The notes under the pieces: generated by a model
What the model was told of the DNA's origin: nothing
Databases searched by the model: none
What the model saw: the letters and a program-made list of their open reading frames with translations, nothing else
Position numbers and translations under genes: made by a program
Part shown: positions 1 through 7,406 of the stretch, piece after piece
Layout of the letters: every line of letters begins with the position of its first letter
How positions within the stretch are numbered: position 1 is the first letter of the stretch
Assembly: GCF_000721075.1 (NCBI RefSeq)
Contig: NZ_JOEQ01000071.1
Span: forward strand, 1 to 22,787
Direction: 5' to 3'
DNA length: 22,787 bases
Origin: Streptosporangium amethystogenes
GTDB lineage: Bacteria > Actinomycetota > Actinomycetes > Streptosporangiales > Streptosporangiaceae

Positions 1-51
1 CCGAAGGGCCAAACCTTCATCGTTCGAGCAGCATCGCTCCAGATAATTCGC

Positions 52-399
52 CTATATCGAACTCTCCTTCACGTTCAGGACACACGAATACGGCAGAAAG
101 ACACCGCGCCAGGGCGCTGACCGGACAGGAACTTGATTCTGTATGGTTCGCGGGGCGACGTCCATCGGTAGGTACGGGAACAGATGCCGTAGGTGAGCGC
201 GGGCATGACGGATCCACCGCCGCTCGGAGGTGAAGCCCAGCAGGGCCTGCAGCACCGCCAGCGTGACCAGCTTCGCGTCGCTGAGCTTCGGTGTGATGCA
301 CACCAACGGTCGCCAGGGTGCCAGCTGAGGTGATTGTTTCAGCAGGTCGTCGGATCTCACGTACAGTGCGGTGGCCAAGCTGTCGAGGTCCGGCTTCAC
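52..399 (-). pseudogene. IS982-family transposase, N-terminal remnant
   Basis: The first 57 or so codons (about 228-399) read as the conserved N-terminal helical region of IS982-type transposases: the motifs LATALYVRSDDLL, KLSDAKLVTLAVLQALLGF and RWIRHARAHLRHLFPYLP are visible. After FPYLP the similarity stops, and the remaining residues to the stop look unrelated to the family. Full-length IS982 transposases are about 280-300 residues, so the whole catalytic DDE part is missing and the copy is dead. The C-rich stretch at about 409-440 just upstream may be what is left of its terminal repeat. Family assignment rests on recognised motifs; the truncation point is approximate. Confidence 0.7.
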
Positions 400-452
400 C
401 GATGTCTTTGTCTCCCCCCAAACTGAGGAACATGGTGCGAGGTGGGGCCTCT

Positions 453-938
453 CTATTGAGTCAGGTGATCACACTCTTCGGCGGCACTTTCGTAACTGCC
501 CAGAAGGAAGGTGTGGATCGCCGCCAGTTGGTCGCCGGAGAAGGTGGCCATCAATCGGCGGCTGCGGGCGTCGATCCCGTCGTAGAACGAAGCGATCCGT
601 TTGAGTCCTGGGGTCGAGGCTTCGACGAGTACGCGGCGGCGGTCCTGCGGGTCGGGTTTACGCCGGACGTATCCCGCCTTCTCCAGACGGTCGAGCATGT
701 GCGTGACCGCGCCAGTGGTACGCCCGAGCTGAGAGCTGAGTGTGCCAGCGGTGCAGGCTCCGGCGCGGTTGAGTACGTGCAGGCAGAGCAGATCGGTCTG
801 CGCGATGCCGAGATGCTGGGCGATCAGGTCGTTCAGGCGTCCCAGGGCTCCGGCGAGGTCCGTCATGGACGTAATGATCCGGTTGGTTAGTTCGTCGTTC
901 TGGTCGTCCTGCGGTTTGACGGGCATGCGGGGTTCCAT
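453..938 (-). CDS. MarR-family transcriptional regulator
   Basis: A 161-residue winged-helix regulator. Helical dimerisation segments flank the wHTH core: CTAGTLSSQLGRTTGAVTHM is the helix-turn-helix and the RKPDPQDRRRVLVE stretch is the basic wing with the family's D-x-R-R motif. MarR dimers usually bind a palindrome in the shared promoter and release it on binding small phenolic ligands or on oxidation. The start ATG follows a purine-rich GAGAAG. The gene is divergent from the ferredoxin/MBL gene starting at 1061; about 120 bp lie between them, AT-rich near 940-985, so regulation of itself and of that neighbour is the natural inference. The ligand cannot be told from sequence. Length is typical for the family. 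Confidence 0.88.
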   Translation of the reverse strand: MEPRMPVKPQDDQNDELTNRIITSMTDLAGALGRLNDLIAQHLGIAQTDLLCLHVLNRAGACTAGTLSSQLGRTTGAVTHMLDRLEKAGYVRRKPDPQDRRRVLVEASTPGLKRIASFYDGIDARSRRLMATFSGDQLAAIHTFLLGSYESAAEECDHLTQ

Positions 939-1060
939 TTAACTTCTCGGTTCAGATACTTAGCTATGCAGTTACTTTATCCGATGCGTTGCTTCTGCGA
1001 CTTGGAGAGGCAATGGCGGCCCTGGTCCGGGTCGTTCCCCCCTTGGGAAGGAGTCCTGCC

Positions 1061-1930
1061 ATGGACGGCTGGTACGTGGACGACCGCTGCATGAACTGCG
1101 ATGCCGCCCGACAACTAGCGCCCGACCTGATCGGCGAGGTCGGCGGAAGGTCGCAGATCCTGCGCCCGCCGAACGATGAGGCGGAGACACGGCGCCTCCA
1201 CGCGGCCGCCTTCGCCTGCCCCACACGCTCGATCCGCCCGGCGTCCGGGCCGCCGAACCAGGCGCTCGACCCTTTTCCGATGGCCTTGGACAACGGCGTA
1301 CTGATGTGCGGGCACAACTCCCGACACACCGCCGGGGCCAACTCCTACCTGCTGCTGCGTCCGTCCGGCACGGTCATGATGATCGACACACCGCGCTGGA
1401 GCCGTGAACTCGCCAGGCGTTACGCGGCATCGGGTCTGGTCACCGATGTGCTGCTCACACACCGAGACCACGCCGCACACGGCCGCCGCTATGCGGACTA
1501 TTTCGGCGCTCACCTGTGGATCCACGAGGGCGACCTCGACGCGGCACCGGACGCGGACCAGGTGATCCGGGGCCTGGAACCTCTGGAGATCGGCGAGGGG
1601 GTCACCGCTCATCCACTGCCCGGCCACACCCGGGGCAGTGTGCTCTACCTCGCGGATGACCGGTACTGCTTCAGCGGGGACAGCTTCTACTGGTCGCGCA
1701 CCACCGGTGATCTGGAAGTTGCGGAGAGCGTGACCTGGTACTCCATCGAGGAGTTGGCCGCCTCCTTGGCCAGGACGGCCGGACGGCTGCGATTCGAATG
1801 GATCCTGCCAGGCCACGGTGACCGCCAACGCCTGGCCGCCGACGAGATGTTCCGGCGGCTGCGAGCGCTGGCCGAACGCACGCGACTGCTACGGCCCATG
1901 CCGATCGACTTCACGGCCGTCTGCTGGTGA
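1061..1930 (+). CDS. Ferredoxin-like domain fused to MBL-fold metallo-hydrolase
   Basis: A 289-residue protein. I chose ATG 1061 over an upstream in-frame start at 989 because GGAAGGAG (1046-1053) sits seven bases before it. Residues 1-58 resemble a divergent mono-cluster ferredoxin with C10-x-x-C13 and C53-P54; only three cysteines are seen, suggesting a 3Fe-4S or degenerate cluster. From about residue 95 there is a metallo-beta-lactamase fold: THRDHAAHG is a shortened version of the HxHxDH metal motif, GHTRGSVLYL and CFSGDSFYW supply the later His and Asp ligands, and LPGHGD is the C-terminal His motif. Such proteins act as hydrolases or redox enzymes on unknown small substrates. It is divergent from the MarR gene, which probably controls it. 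Substrate unknown. Confidence 0.85.
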   Translation: MDGWYVDDRCMNCDAARQLAPDLIGEVGGRSQILRPPNDEAETRRLHAAAFACPTRSIRPASGPPNQALDPFPMALDNGVLMCGHNSRHTAGANSYLLLRPSGTVMMIDTPRWSRELARRYAASGLVTDVLLTHRDHAAHGRRYADYFGAHLWIHEGDLDAAPDADQVIRGLEPLEIGEGVTAHPLPGHTRGSVLYLADDRYCFSGDSFYWSRTTGDLEVAESVTWYSIEELAASLARTAGRLRFEWILPGHGDRQRLAADEMFRRLRALAERTRLLRPMPIDFTAVCW

Positions 1931-2033
1931 GAGAGTGGCCCAACCGGCACCAAGGCCCGCACGGCATCGGCCACAGCACCCTTCCTCAATATTGGCGTAC
2001 TGCCGGAGCTCCATGAGACAGTCCCCCATGATG

Positions 2034-2246
2034 CTGCACGGCGAGCGGAACCCAGCCTTGCGCGTCACGGCGGCCCCAGCCACCGCTCGCGACGTCGACA
2101 AGGCCCAACTGTTCGCCCTGTCCACCGCTATCACCTCGGCGAAAGGCGGCGCAACGCTGGACACAGCCAAGCCCAGGGCGGTGCTCGCCGCCGTAATCGG
2201 TCCGGTCCTGGCCCGCGGCCGCCTCGACGGTCTCTACACACGCTGA
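2034..2246 (+). pseudogene. Coding-like remnant, unrecognised
   Basis: An open frame of about 71 codons with strong G/C third-position bias, ending LARGRLDGLYTR and a TGA at 2244-2246. The same frame stays open upstream to about 1818, where it only shadows the MBL gene. ATG 2034 has no convincing ribosome-binding site. The codon bias suggests it once was translated, perhaps as the C-terminal end of a longer protein. I do not recognise the family. It lies between the MBL gene and an insertion-sequence remnant, so truncation by that element is plausible but not shown. Confidence 0.3.
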
Positions 2247-2330
2247 CACCGCACCGACGGCGCAACAGCAACGCTAGAACTTCCCGTTACGTCGGGTTCA
2301 AGCCCACGCAGCCCACGCCTTGGAAGCAAT

Positions 2331-2500
2331 CATCTAGGGGCTCGCCAGGACTTTGCGCGCTCGGCGAGCAAGGTCCTGAGAGCCTGCTTGGAACGGCCTT
2401 CGATCACGTCGAGCAGCCGGTCAGGTTGGTGATCACGCTGACGTATTTGTCGCCACGCATGTTCAGGGACGCCGAGTGCTGTGATGCGGTCTTCCGAATG
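2331..2500 (-). pseudogene. ISL3-family transposase fragment, frameshifted
   Basis: Read on the minus strand, RITALGVPEHAWR is followed in a second frame by GDKYVSVITNLT and then, back in the first frame, by LLDVIEGRSKQALRTLLAER. Together these follow the order found in ISL3-family transposases just after the first catalytic Asp region (GVDEH..., GDKYVTVIxDLT, LLDVxEGRS...). At least two frame changes separate the pieces, and nothing of the N- or C-terminal parts is present, so it is inactive. About 55 residues of a protein that is normally over 400 long remain. Confidence 0.6.
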
Positions 2501-2623
2501 GGCTCGGTGGTGGAACCCCGTCCTCGGGAGACCTCGACTCCTACCCGGCCACTGACGAAGCCGCCTGCGGGCCGGCAGGGACGAGTGCGGCGCCACTCTC
2601 CGAGTGCCCCTGAAGGACGCCGA

Positions 2624-3121
2624 CTACGGCAGGCGGGTGTGTTCGGCTCGGCTGGCGGCGATGCGCCGGGCGGCGAGAGCACGGGCCCGCTCGGTGTCGT
2701 GCCCGGTAAGCCGGCCGAGGATCGTCGCGAGCGGCTTGACCTGGCCGTACCCACCCCAGCGGCCCTCAGGGATCTCGGTGGGAAACACCCAGATCCGGCC
2801 CGCGTCGCGCGGCCAGGCGCCGTTCTCGGCGTCCAGGATCGCCTCGGTGACGTCGGCGATGACGCCCGCCCGCGCCTTCTCGTCGAGCTGCCCCTCCGGG
2901 ACGGACGGGACGACCTTGTAGTGCGGCGCGTTCGCGGGGGATCCGCCGACGTAGACGGCGACCGGCCGGTGCAGGAAGACCCAGGAGACGGACCGGGTCA
3001 CCGGGTCGGCGGGGTCGAATCCCTCGTGGCGGATCAGGATCTCGGTGATCCGGTTCAGCAGCGCCGCCTCGGCATCGGGCTGGAGCGCACGGTCGGGGAT
3101 GTACACGTCGAGCATGGGCAT
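2624..3121 (-). CDS. Tautomerase-superfamily protein (4-OT/MIF-like)
   Basis: A 165-residue protein beginning MPMLDVYIP. In this superfamily the initiator Met is removed and Pro1 (second codon here) is the catalytic general base in keto-enol tautomerisation or dehalogenation; Pro is present. Two beta-alpha-beta units are visible, the second around KVVPSVPEGQLDEKARAGVI, making it a fused two-unit protein longer than the 62-residue canonical 4-oxalocrotonate tautomerase. A good Shine-Dalgarno (AGGAGG, minus strand) lies seven bases before the ATG, and a strong promoter is visible upstream (3164-3193). It is divergent from an HxlR regulator. The physiological substrate cannot be deduced; aromatic or aldehyde stress metabolism is a common setting for such pairs (inference). 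Confidence 0.85.
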   Translation of the reverse strand: MPMLDVYIPDRALQPDAEAALLNRITEILIRHEGFDPADPVTRSVSWVFLHRPVAVYVGGSPANAPHYKVVPSVPEGQLDEKARAGVIADVTEAILDAENGAWPRDAGRIWVFPTEIPEGRWGGYGQVKPLATILGRLTGHDTERARALAARRIAASRAEHTRLP

Positions 3122-3146
3122 GGCCTGGCCTCCTAGGTTTATTTCT

Positions 3147-3198
3147 TCAACTCAGCAGCCCGGACCCTAAGGAGGCTGAGTGGAGATTGTCAACTCAG
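3147..3198. repeat. 9-bp direct repeat in tautomerase/hxlR control region
   Basis: TCAACTCAG occurs at 3147-3155 and again at 3190-3198, 43 bp apart start to start, about four helical turns. The second copy overlaps the -35 element of the tautomerase promoter, and the first lies near its transcription start. This arrangement would suit an operator for the neighbouring HxlR protein, but binding is inferred only. Confidence 0.4.
3164..3193 (-). promoter_or_regulatory. Sigma-70-type promoter for the tautomerase gene
   Basis: On the minus strand TTGACA (3193-3188) is followed after 18 bases by TAGGGT (3169-3164), a consensus -35 and a good actinobacterial -10. Predicted transcription starts near 3157, giving a leader of about 35 bases that includes the AGGAGG ribosome-binding site. 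The -35 lies inside the first codons of the HxlR gene if that gene starts at 3180. Confidence 0.6.
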
Positions 3199-3713
3199 GT
3201 CGGTACGATCGGTCCGTGGAGACGCAGCGGATCGACCCGGTGAACTGTTCGGTGGCCCGCGCCCTCGCGGTGGTGGGTGAACGCTGGTCGCTGCTGATCG
3301 TGCGCGAGGCACTGGACGGGGCGCGCCGGTTCGGGGAGTTCCGTGCCCGTCTCGGCATAGCGAGCAACCTTCTGGCCGCCCGGCTCGACACCCTCGTGGC
3401 GGCCGGAGTGATGCGACGCGTCCCCTACCAGGAGCCCGGCGACCGGCAGCGCTTCGAATACCACCTCGCTGAGCAGGGTCATGACCTGCGGCCCACGCTG
3501 GTCGCCCTGCTGGAGTGGGGCGACAAGTACCTGGCCGACCCGGAGGGGCCGTCGGTCATCGTCCGGCATCGTCCCGCCGACGACGACACCGCCTGCGAGG
3601 AGCCGGTGAGGGTCGTTCTCGAATGCGCTGCGGGGCACACCCGGCTGCCGCCGGAAGCCCTCTACCGCGCCCCCGGACCGGGCGCCCGCTTCCTGGGCCC
3701 CGCTGAGGCTTGA
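3180..3713 (+). CDS. HxlR-family winged-helix regulator
   Basis: A 177-residue regulator. The HxlR signature is clear: CSVARALAVVGERWSLLIVREAL, then RRFGEFRARLGIASNLLAARLDTLVAAGVM as the recognition region and a basic wing ending RFEYHLAEQGHDLRPTLVALLEWG. The C-terminal 45 residues (about 133-177) hold Cys and CAAGHT residues often seen in longer actinobacterial members. The GTG at 3180 follows AAGGAGG with only four bases of spacing; GTG 3216 in the same frame would suit a leaderless start, with TACGAT (3204-3209) six bases before it, and would leave the repeat and promoter outside the gene. HxlR proteins typically control a divergent detoxification gene, here the tautomerase. Confidence 0.87.
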   Translation: MEIVNSGRYDRSVETQRIDPVNCSVARALAVVGERWSLLIVREALDGARRFGEFRARLGIASNLLAARLDTLVAAGVMRRVPYQEPGDRQRFEYHLAEQGHDLRPTLVALLEWGDKYLADPEGPSVIVRHRPADDDTACEEPVRVVLECAAGHTRLPPEALYRAPGPGARFLGPAEA

Positions 3714-4054
3714 GCACCGCGATGGCGAACGAAGCCAGATCCGGCCGGTCACCGGCGACCTCGTCTGGTTGACGATCGACGGCCGGCTGGATCAGCCCCT
3801 CGCCGCGCTGGGGCTGCGAGCCTTTCGCGTTCCGCTGGAATCATCCCCGTCGTCGTGTCGGCTCGTGCTCATTTATGCCGCGTCATATCCCAACGCGCGA
3901 GCCGCCGCACGTGCCGACGTACGCGTTCAACCTGGTCGGCCACCGGGCCGGGGCCATGCCGACCTCTCCTGAAGGGGGTGGAGGCATGTAAGTCAACCAA
4001 AGCGACTCCACGAAAGCCGGGGTACATCAAAGCCTCCATCAATCCCGGCGCGGT
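3714..4054. other. Stretch without a recognised gene
   Basis: No gene is identified here. A short frame overlapping the hxlR end (about 3720-3845, containing VTGDLVWLTIDGRLDQPLAA) has coding-like codon bias but no start or family match. From about 3960 the DNA is G-rich (gaagggggtggagg) and leads into the transposase fragment. It may be the debris of a gene cut by the Tn3-type insertion. Confidence 0.3.
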
Positions 4055-4375
4055 TCAATTCACGAGGGCTTGCAGGTGGCGGAGAACTGGAACTCTGCGA
4101 ACAAGGACCTCTTCTACGGCAAGGACGGCGACCTGGCCGGACAGGACAAGGAGTCCCAGGAGGTGTCCATGCTCGCCCTGCACCTGCTCCAATCATCGCT
4201 GGTGTTCATCAACACCCAGCTCCTCCAAACCGTCCTCCGCGATCCGAAGTGGGCGGGAAAGCTCACCGACGAGGACCGGCGAGCGCTCTCGCCGCTGTTC
4301 TGGGTCCACATCAACCCCTACGGACGATTCCGGCTCGACATGGATACCCGCCTGGACCTCGGCCTGGCCGCGTGA
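4055..4375 (+). pseudogene. tnpA: Tn3-family transposase, C-terminal fragment
   Basis: The frame reads IHEGLQVAENWNSANKDLFY, then KESQEVSMLALHLLQSSLVFINTQLLQ, then DRRALSPLFWVHINPYGRFRLDMDTRLDL to the stop. This is the extreme C-terminal part of the roughly 1000-residue Tn3-type DDE transposase, the subgroup with the NPYGRFRLDM ending. It lacks a start codon and all catalytic residues except perhaps the last. A different Tn3 subgroup is represented at 20528-20970, so at least two Tn3-type elements have visited this region. With the recombinase at 6518 it may be the remains of one transposon that carried arsR-MFS as cargo; no matching terminal repeats were found to prove that. Confidence 0.82.
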
Positions 4376-4392
4376 GAACACCCGCCTGAAAT

Positions 4393-5691
4393 TCAGCCTG
4401 GTACGGGCCATGCTGCTGGCCGGACCGGCAGGTCTCGGTTCCGGCTCAGTGGTCCGAGCAGCAGGATCAACCCTGTCAAGGCCAGCCCGGCCATGATGAT
4501 CCACATGGCCGGACGGAGACCCAGTGCGGTGCCGAGTGTTCCGCCGAGCAGTGCGCCGAGCGGGATGGTCCCGTAGCTGATCAGCTGCATGCTGACGGTG
4601 ACTCGGCCGAGCAGCTGGTGGGGGCTGTAAGTCTGCCGGAAGGTCCCCTTGAGCACGTTGCCTACCGCAGTTCCGGCACCAACGACGAAGCCTCCCGCGA
4701 TGGTCAGCGCCAGCCCGGTCCCGGGTGTGGTGAGCGGGATCAGCAGCGCGAATGGCGCCGCTCCGATCTCGGCGACCAGCAGGCTGCGGGCCGAGCCGAA
4801 CCGGCGGGCCAGGCCGACCGCAGACGTGGCGCCGAGCACCCCGCCGAGGCTGGTCGCGGCGGCCAGGACTCCAACCGCGAACGGGCTGACGCCGACCTCA
4901 CGCACCAGGAAGACAACGAGGATCGATTGGTAGCCGATCAACCCGATGTTACTGAACCCGGAGAACACGGTCAGCACCCGCAGGTAGGGGTCTCGGGCCA
5001 CGAACCGAAGCCCCTCTCCGATCTCCTGACGCAACGTGGTGTCGTGCTGCGCGGGCTGTCGGCGGGGTTCGCGGGTCCGGATCGACAGCAGGCAGAGTGC
5101 AGAGACCAGGAAGCTCACCGCGTCGACCAGCAGCGCGTTCACCGCGCCCGCGAGCTGCGTGATCAGGCCTGCCACACCTGGACCGCCCACCTGCGCAGCG
5201 GCCTCGGTCGCCTGCATCTTGGCGTTGCCCTCGGCCACCTGGTCGCGCTCTAGCAGGGACGGCAGGTAGACCTGGTAGGCCGTCTGGAAGAAGACGCTCG
5301 CGGTGCCGGCTCCCAGCGCGACGGCCAGCAGGTGCCCCATGGTCAACCGGTCCAGCCAGGCCGCCACCGGGACGCTGAGGAAGAGCAGCAGAGATGCGAG
5401 ATCGCAGGTGAGCATCACGGGACGGCGCGCCCAGCGGTCCACCCACGCACCGGCCGGCAAGCCGATGAGGAGCCAGGGCAGCCAGGCCGCCGCCAACAGC
5501 AGCGCCACTTGGAAGGTGCTCGCATCGAGTGTGGCGACCGCGACCAGCGGCAGAGCCACGCTGGTCACGCTGCTCCCCATCTTGCTGGTGGTCTGCCCGA
5601 TCCACAGCAGACGGAAATCCCGATGCCAGAACAGACCCCCCCGCCGACGCGCAACCGCGGGAACATACGGCACGGTTTCGATGGCACTCAC
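4393..5691 (-). CDS. MFS efflux transporter (MFS_3 / EntS-like)
   Basis: A 432-residue integral membrane protein with about 12 hydrophobic helices. The start GTG (5691) overlaps the arsR stop codon as GTGA, which outweighs a longer upstream reading. Family features are the N-terminal FWHRDFRLLWIGQTTSKMGSSV, the loop GLPAGAWVDRWARRPVM (the MFS motif-A position between helices 2 and 3) and the second-half repeat GVLGATSAVGLARRFGSARS. These place it with the MFS_3 drug/siderophore exporters. It would expel an unknown compound by proton antiport. It is translationally coupled to the ArsR gene, so it probably is induced when the regulator releases its ligand-sensitive promoter. Substrate not predictable. 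Confidence 0.87.
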   Translation of the reverse strand: MSAIETVPYVPAVARRRGGLFWHRDFRLLWIGQTTSKMGSSVTSVALPLVAVATLDASTFQVALLLAAAWLPWLLIGLPAGAWVDRWARRPVMLTCDLASLLLFLSVPVAAWLDRLTMGHLLAVALGAGTASVFFQTAYQVYLPSLLERDQVAEGNAKMQATEAAAQVGGPGVAGLITQLAGAVNALLVDAVSFLVSALCLLSIRTREPRRQPAQHDTTLRQEIGEGLRFVARDPYLRVLTVFSGFSNIGLIGYQSILVVFLVREVGVSPFAVGVLAAATSLGGVLGATSAVGLARRFGSARSLLVAEIGAAPFALLIPLTTPGTGLALTIAGGFVVGAGTAVGNVLKGTFRQTYSPHQLLGRVTVSMQLISYGTIPLGALLGGTLGTALGLRPAMWIIMAGLALTGLILLLGPLSRNRDLPVRPAAWPVPG

Positions 5692-6260
5692 GGTTGCCCC
5701 GGGACGCCGTGGGTGAACACGAAGACCGGCTCGCGCAGCTGCTCGTCCTCGGGCGGAGTCCGCCGCTCCCACCGATCGAGCACGGCGAGGATCTCCTGCT
5801 CCAGCTCGCCCAGCTCAGCGGGAGTGAGCTGCAGCCATTTATCAACAGAGAAGGCCGCCCCGTTCCACTCCGGACGTTCCTCACGAACGGCGAACCAAGC
5901 CCGTACCAGGTTGAACTGCCGGTCAAGACCGAGCGAGACCGCCGCGTTGGACACCGCCTGGCGGGCCGGATCGTCATCGAAGTCACCTGTCACCCACCGC
6001 ACCGTCGGCGCGACCAGACGCCACCACCGCTCACGACGGTCCTTAGCCAGCTCTGGCGCCTCCTCGATCAAGCCCGCAGCACTGAGCACCTTCAGATGGT
6101 GGCTGATGTTGGGGATGGCCTGGTCCGTCCGAGCGGCCAGCGCGCTCGCGGTGGCCGGGCCGTGCACCTTGAGCACGTCCATAAGACGGCGGCGGAGCGG
6201 ATGCGACATCGCGGCAAGCACACGCGAGTCGGTCACCTTGGAGTCGTCCGGGTCGGTCAT
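5688..6260 (-). CDS. ArsR-family helix-turn-helix regulator
   Basis: A 190-residue protein. ATG 6260 (MTDPDDSKVTDS) is preferred over a TTG at 6296 because the latter lies inside the repeat-rich promoter. Residues 10-80 form the ArsR wHTH: VLAAMSHPLRRRLMDVLKVHGPATASALA, then the recognition helix AIPNISHHLKVLSAAGLIEE and the wing RRERWWRLV. No ArsR-type metal Cys motif (CxC) is seen in the HTH; this larger form with a helical C-terminal half is common for small-molecule-responsive homologues next to MFS pumps. It is the first gene of a two-gene operon with the exporter (4-bp overlap), and likely represses it through the direct repeats upstream. Confidence 0.87.
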   Translation of the reverse strand: MTDPDDSKVTDSRVLAAMSHPLRRRLMDVLKVHGPATASALAARTDQAIPNISHHLKVLSAAGLIEEAPELAKDRRERWWRLVAPTVRWVTGDFDDDPARQAVSNAAVSLGLDRQFNLVRAWFAVREERPEWNGAAFSVDKWLQLTPAELGELEQEILAVLDRWERRTPPEDEQLREPVFVFTHGVPGQP

Positions 6261-6282
6261 GCACGCCAGGATAATGCCCACA

Positions 6283-6310
6283 ACAATATTGCGCAAAAAG
6301 TATTGCGCAA
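6283..6310 (-). promoter_or_regulatory. arsR-MFS promoter with 10-bp direct repeats (operator candidate)
   Basis: TATTGCGCAA is present at 6287-6296 and again at 6301-6310, exactly 14 bp apart, and each holds the palindrome TTGCGCAA. On the minus strand TTGCGC (6310-6305), 16 bases and TATTGT (6288-6283) make a plausible promoter embedded in the repeats. A repressor bound there would block RNA polymerase directly. Autoregulation by the ArsR protein is the inference. Confidence 0.5.
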
Positions 6311-6361
6311 CATCCGTTGACGGACATCTCGTTTCCGATTATGAGCGAGCACCCGTCGCTC

Positions 6362-6511
6362 AGGCGACCGCTGTGGCGCGCGATCTGTTTCATAGGTGGT
6401 CGCCTATCTAACAGCGCCCCGGAGCTACGTCGGCCAGCGGTTCCTTCCGACAAGATCGTTTCATAGGTTGTTGCATTATGCTGGACTCTTGAAACGCACT
6501 CATGAAACGAT
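6362..6511. repeat. Repeat array upstream of the serine recombinase (candidate res site)
   Basis: The box GATC(T)GTTTCATAGGT occurs twice in direct orientation (6382-6397 and 6453-6467). ATCGTTTCAT (6455-6464) is repeated as its exact inverse ATGAAACGAT (6502-6511), with a related TTGAAACG at 6489-6496. AGGCGACC (6362-6369) is mirrored by GGTCGCCT (6398-6405). Several spaced dyads just upstream of a resolvase gene are how res sites of Tn3 resolvases are built, and they also serve as its operator. Subsite borders are not determined. Confidence 0.5.
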
Positions 6512-6517
6512 TTCAGG

Positions 6518-7387
6518 GTGAGCGATGACGACTTCTCCCGGGTCGAGGCCAACGACTGCCCGATGTCCTCGTGCGCGGCCCCGGCCGGGTCGCCGTGCCG
6601 GACCGGCAGGGGCAAGGTGGCCGTCCAGTACCACACCGCCCGGTTCCGCCTCGTCCCCAAGTTGGCGAAGGCGTTGAACGTGCCGACGCCCGCCGTCCGC
6701 AAGCCCGGCATGGACTGGGAGGAGCTGCCCCGCCCCGCCGCGGCCGCCGAGACGTCCGGGCACGTGCGGATCGGTTACGCCCGGGCCTCCACCGTCCGCC
6801 AATCCCTGGACACCCAGCTCGACTCCCTCAAGACCGCCGGAGTCACCCGGATCTTCCACGAGAAGATCTCCACCCGCGCCACCCGGCGACCCGAACTCGA
6901 CAAGGCCGTCGCCCTGGCCCGCGAAGTACGAGCCTCCGGCGCCGCGGTCACCCTCGTCGTCCACGAGCACAAACGGCTCGGTCGCGGCATCGAACTCGCC
7001 GCACTCGCCGAACAGCTAAAAGCCGGAGGCATCGGCCTGCAGTTCCTCACTGGGGAGCTGCAGGGCAGCCACGACCCGTCCGGGATCGTGTTCACCGTGC
7101 TGGCCGCCCTGTCCGGAATGGAACGCGAATACATCCGCGACCGCACCCTGGAAGGCCACGAATCAGCCCGCACCCGCGGCAAGAACATCGGCGGCGCCAC
7201 CGTCACCGACCCCGCCATGCTCTCCATGGCCCTGCACCTACGCAACCAGAACAACAGCCTGCGCGACATCGCCGCCCAACTCGTCATCACCAAAGGCAAG
7301 AAAAAAGGCCAACACCCCTCACCCGCCACCGTCCTACGGATGCTTCGCGAACAAGACGAAGCCACGGACCGCACTCAGCAGCCCTGA
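6518..7387 (+). CDS. Serine recombinase (resolvase) with N-terminal zinc finger
   Basis: A 289-residue site-specific recombinase. Residues 14-42 (C14, C19, C27, H39) form a small CCCH zinc-binding module of the phage/plasmid DNA-binding type. The resolvase catalytic domain begins near residue 83: RIGYARAST holds nucleophile S91, followed by RQSLDTQLDSL, HEHKRLGRG, FTVLAALSGMEREYIRDRT (E helix) and GHESARTRGKNIGG. The last 60 residues (LRNQNNSLRDIAAQL...) are the HTH. The family resolves transposon cointegrates or inverts DNA through a Ser-linked double-strand break. The GTG start lies directly after the repeat array 6362-6511, so autoregulation and cis action are likely. It appears intact. 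Its 3' end is only about 20 bp from the IS630 insertion. Confidence 0.9.
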   Translation: MSDDDFSRVEANDCPMSSCAAPAGSPCRTGRGKVAVQYHTARFRLVPKLAKALNVPTPAVRKPGMDWEELPRPAAAAETSGHVRIGYARASTVRQSLDTQLDSLKTAGVTRIFHEKISTRATRRPELDKAVALAREVRASGAAVTLVVHEHKRLGRGIELAALAEQLKAGGIGLQFLTGELQGSHDPSGIVFTVLAALSGMEREYIRDRTLEGHESARTRGKNIGGATVTDPAMLSMALHLRNQNNSLRDIAAQLVITKGKKKGQHPSPATVLRMLREQDEATDRTQQP

Positions 7388-7406
7388 ACCCCGCTGACCT
7401 GGAGCT

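Noticed and set aside
2294..2305. GGGTTCAAGCCC resembling a tRNA T-arm
   Set aside because: The surrounding bases do not form a five-pair stem with mismatches below two, and no anticodon or acceptor arm can be folded upstream.
3855..4496. 213-codon plus-strand frame across the Tn3 transposase fragment
   Set aside because: It overlaps the recognised transposase frame in another phase and shows Ser/Thr/Arg-rich shadow composition.
4055..7387. One complete Tn3 transposon carrying arsR-MFS
   Set aside because: Transposase remnant and recombinase are compatible with it, but no pair of terminal repeats or target duplication could be found.
7380..7392. CCTGAACCCC after the serine recombinase as a Tn3-type end
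   Set aside because: Only eight of the outer ten bases match the local Tn3 ends, and the inward sequence does not follow; part of it is the coding end of the recombinase.
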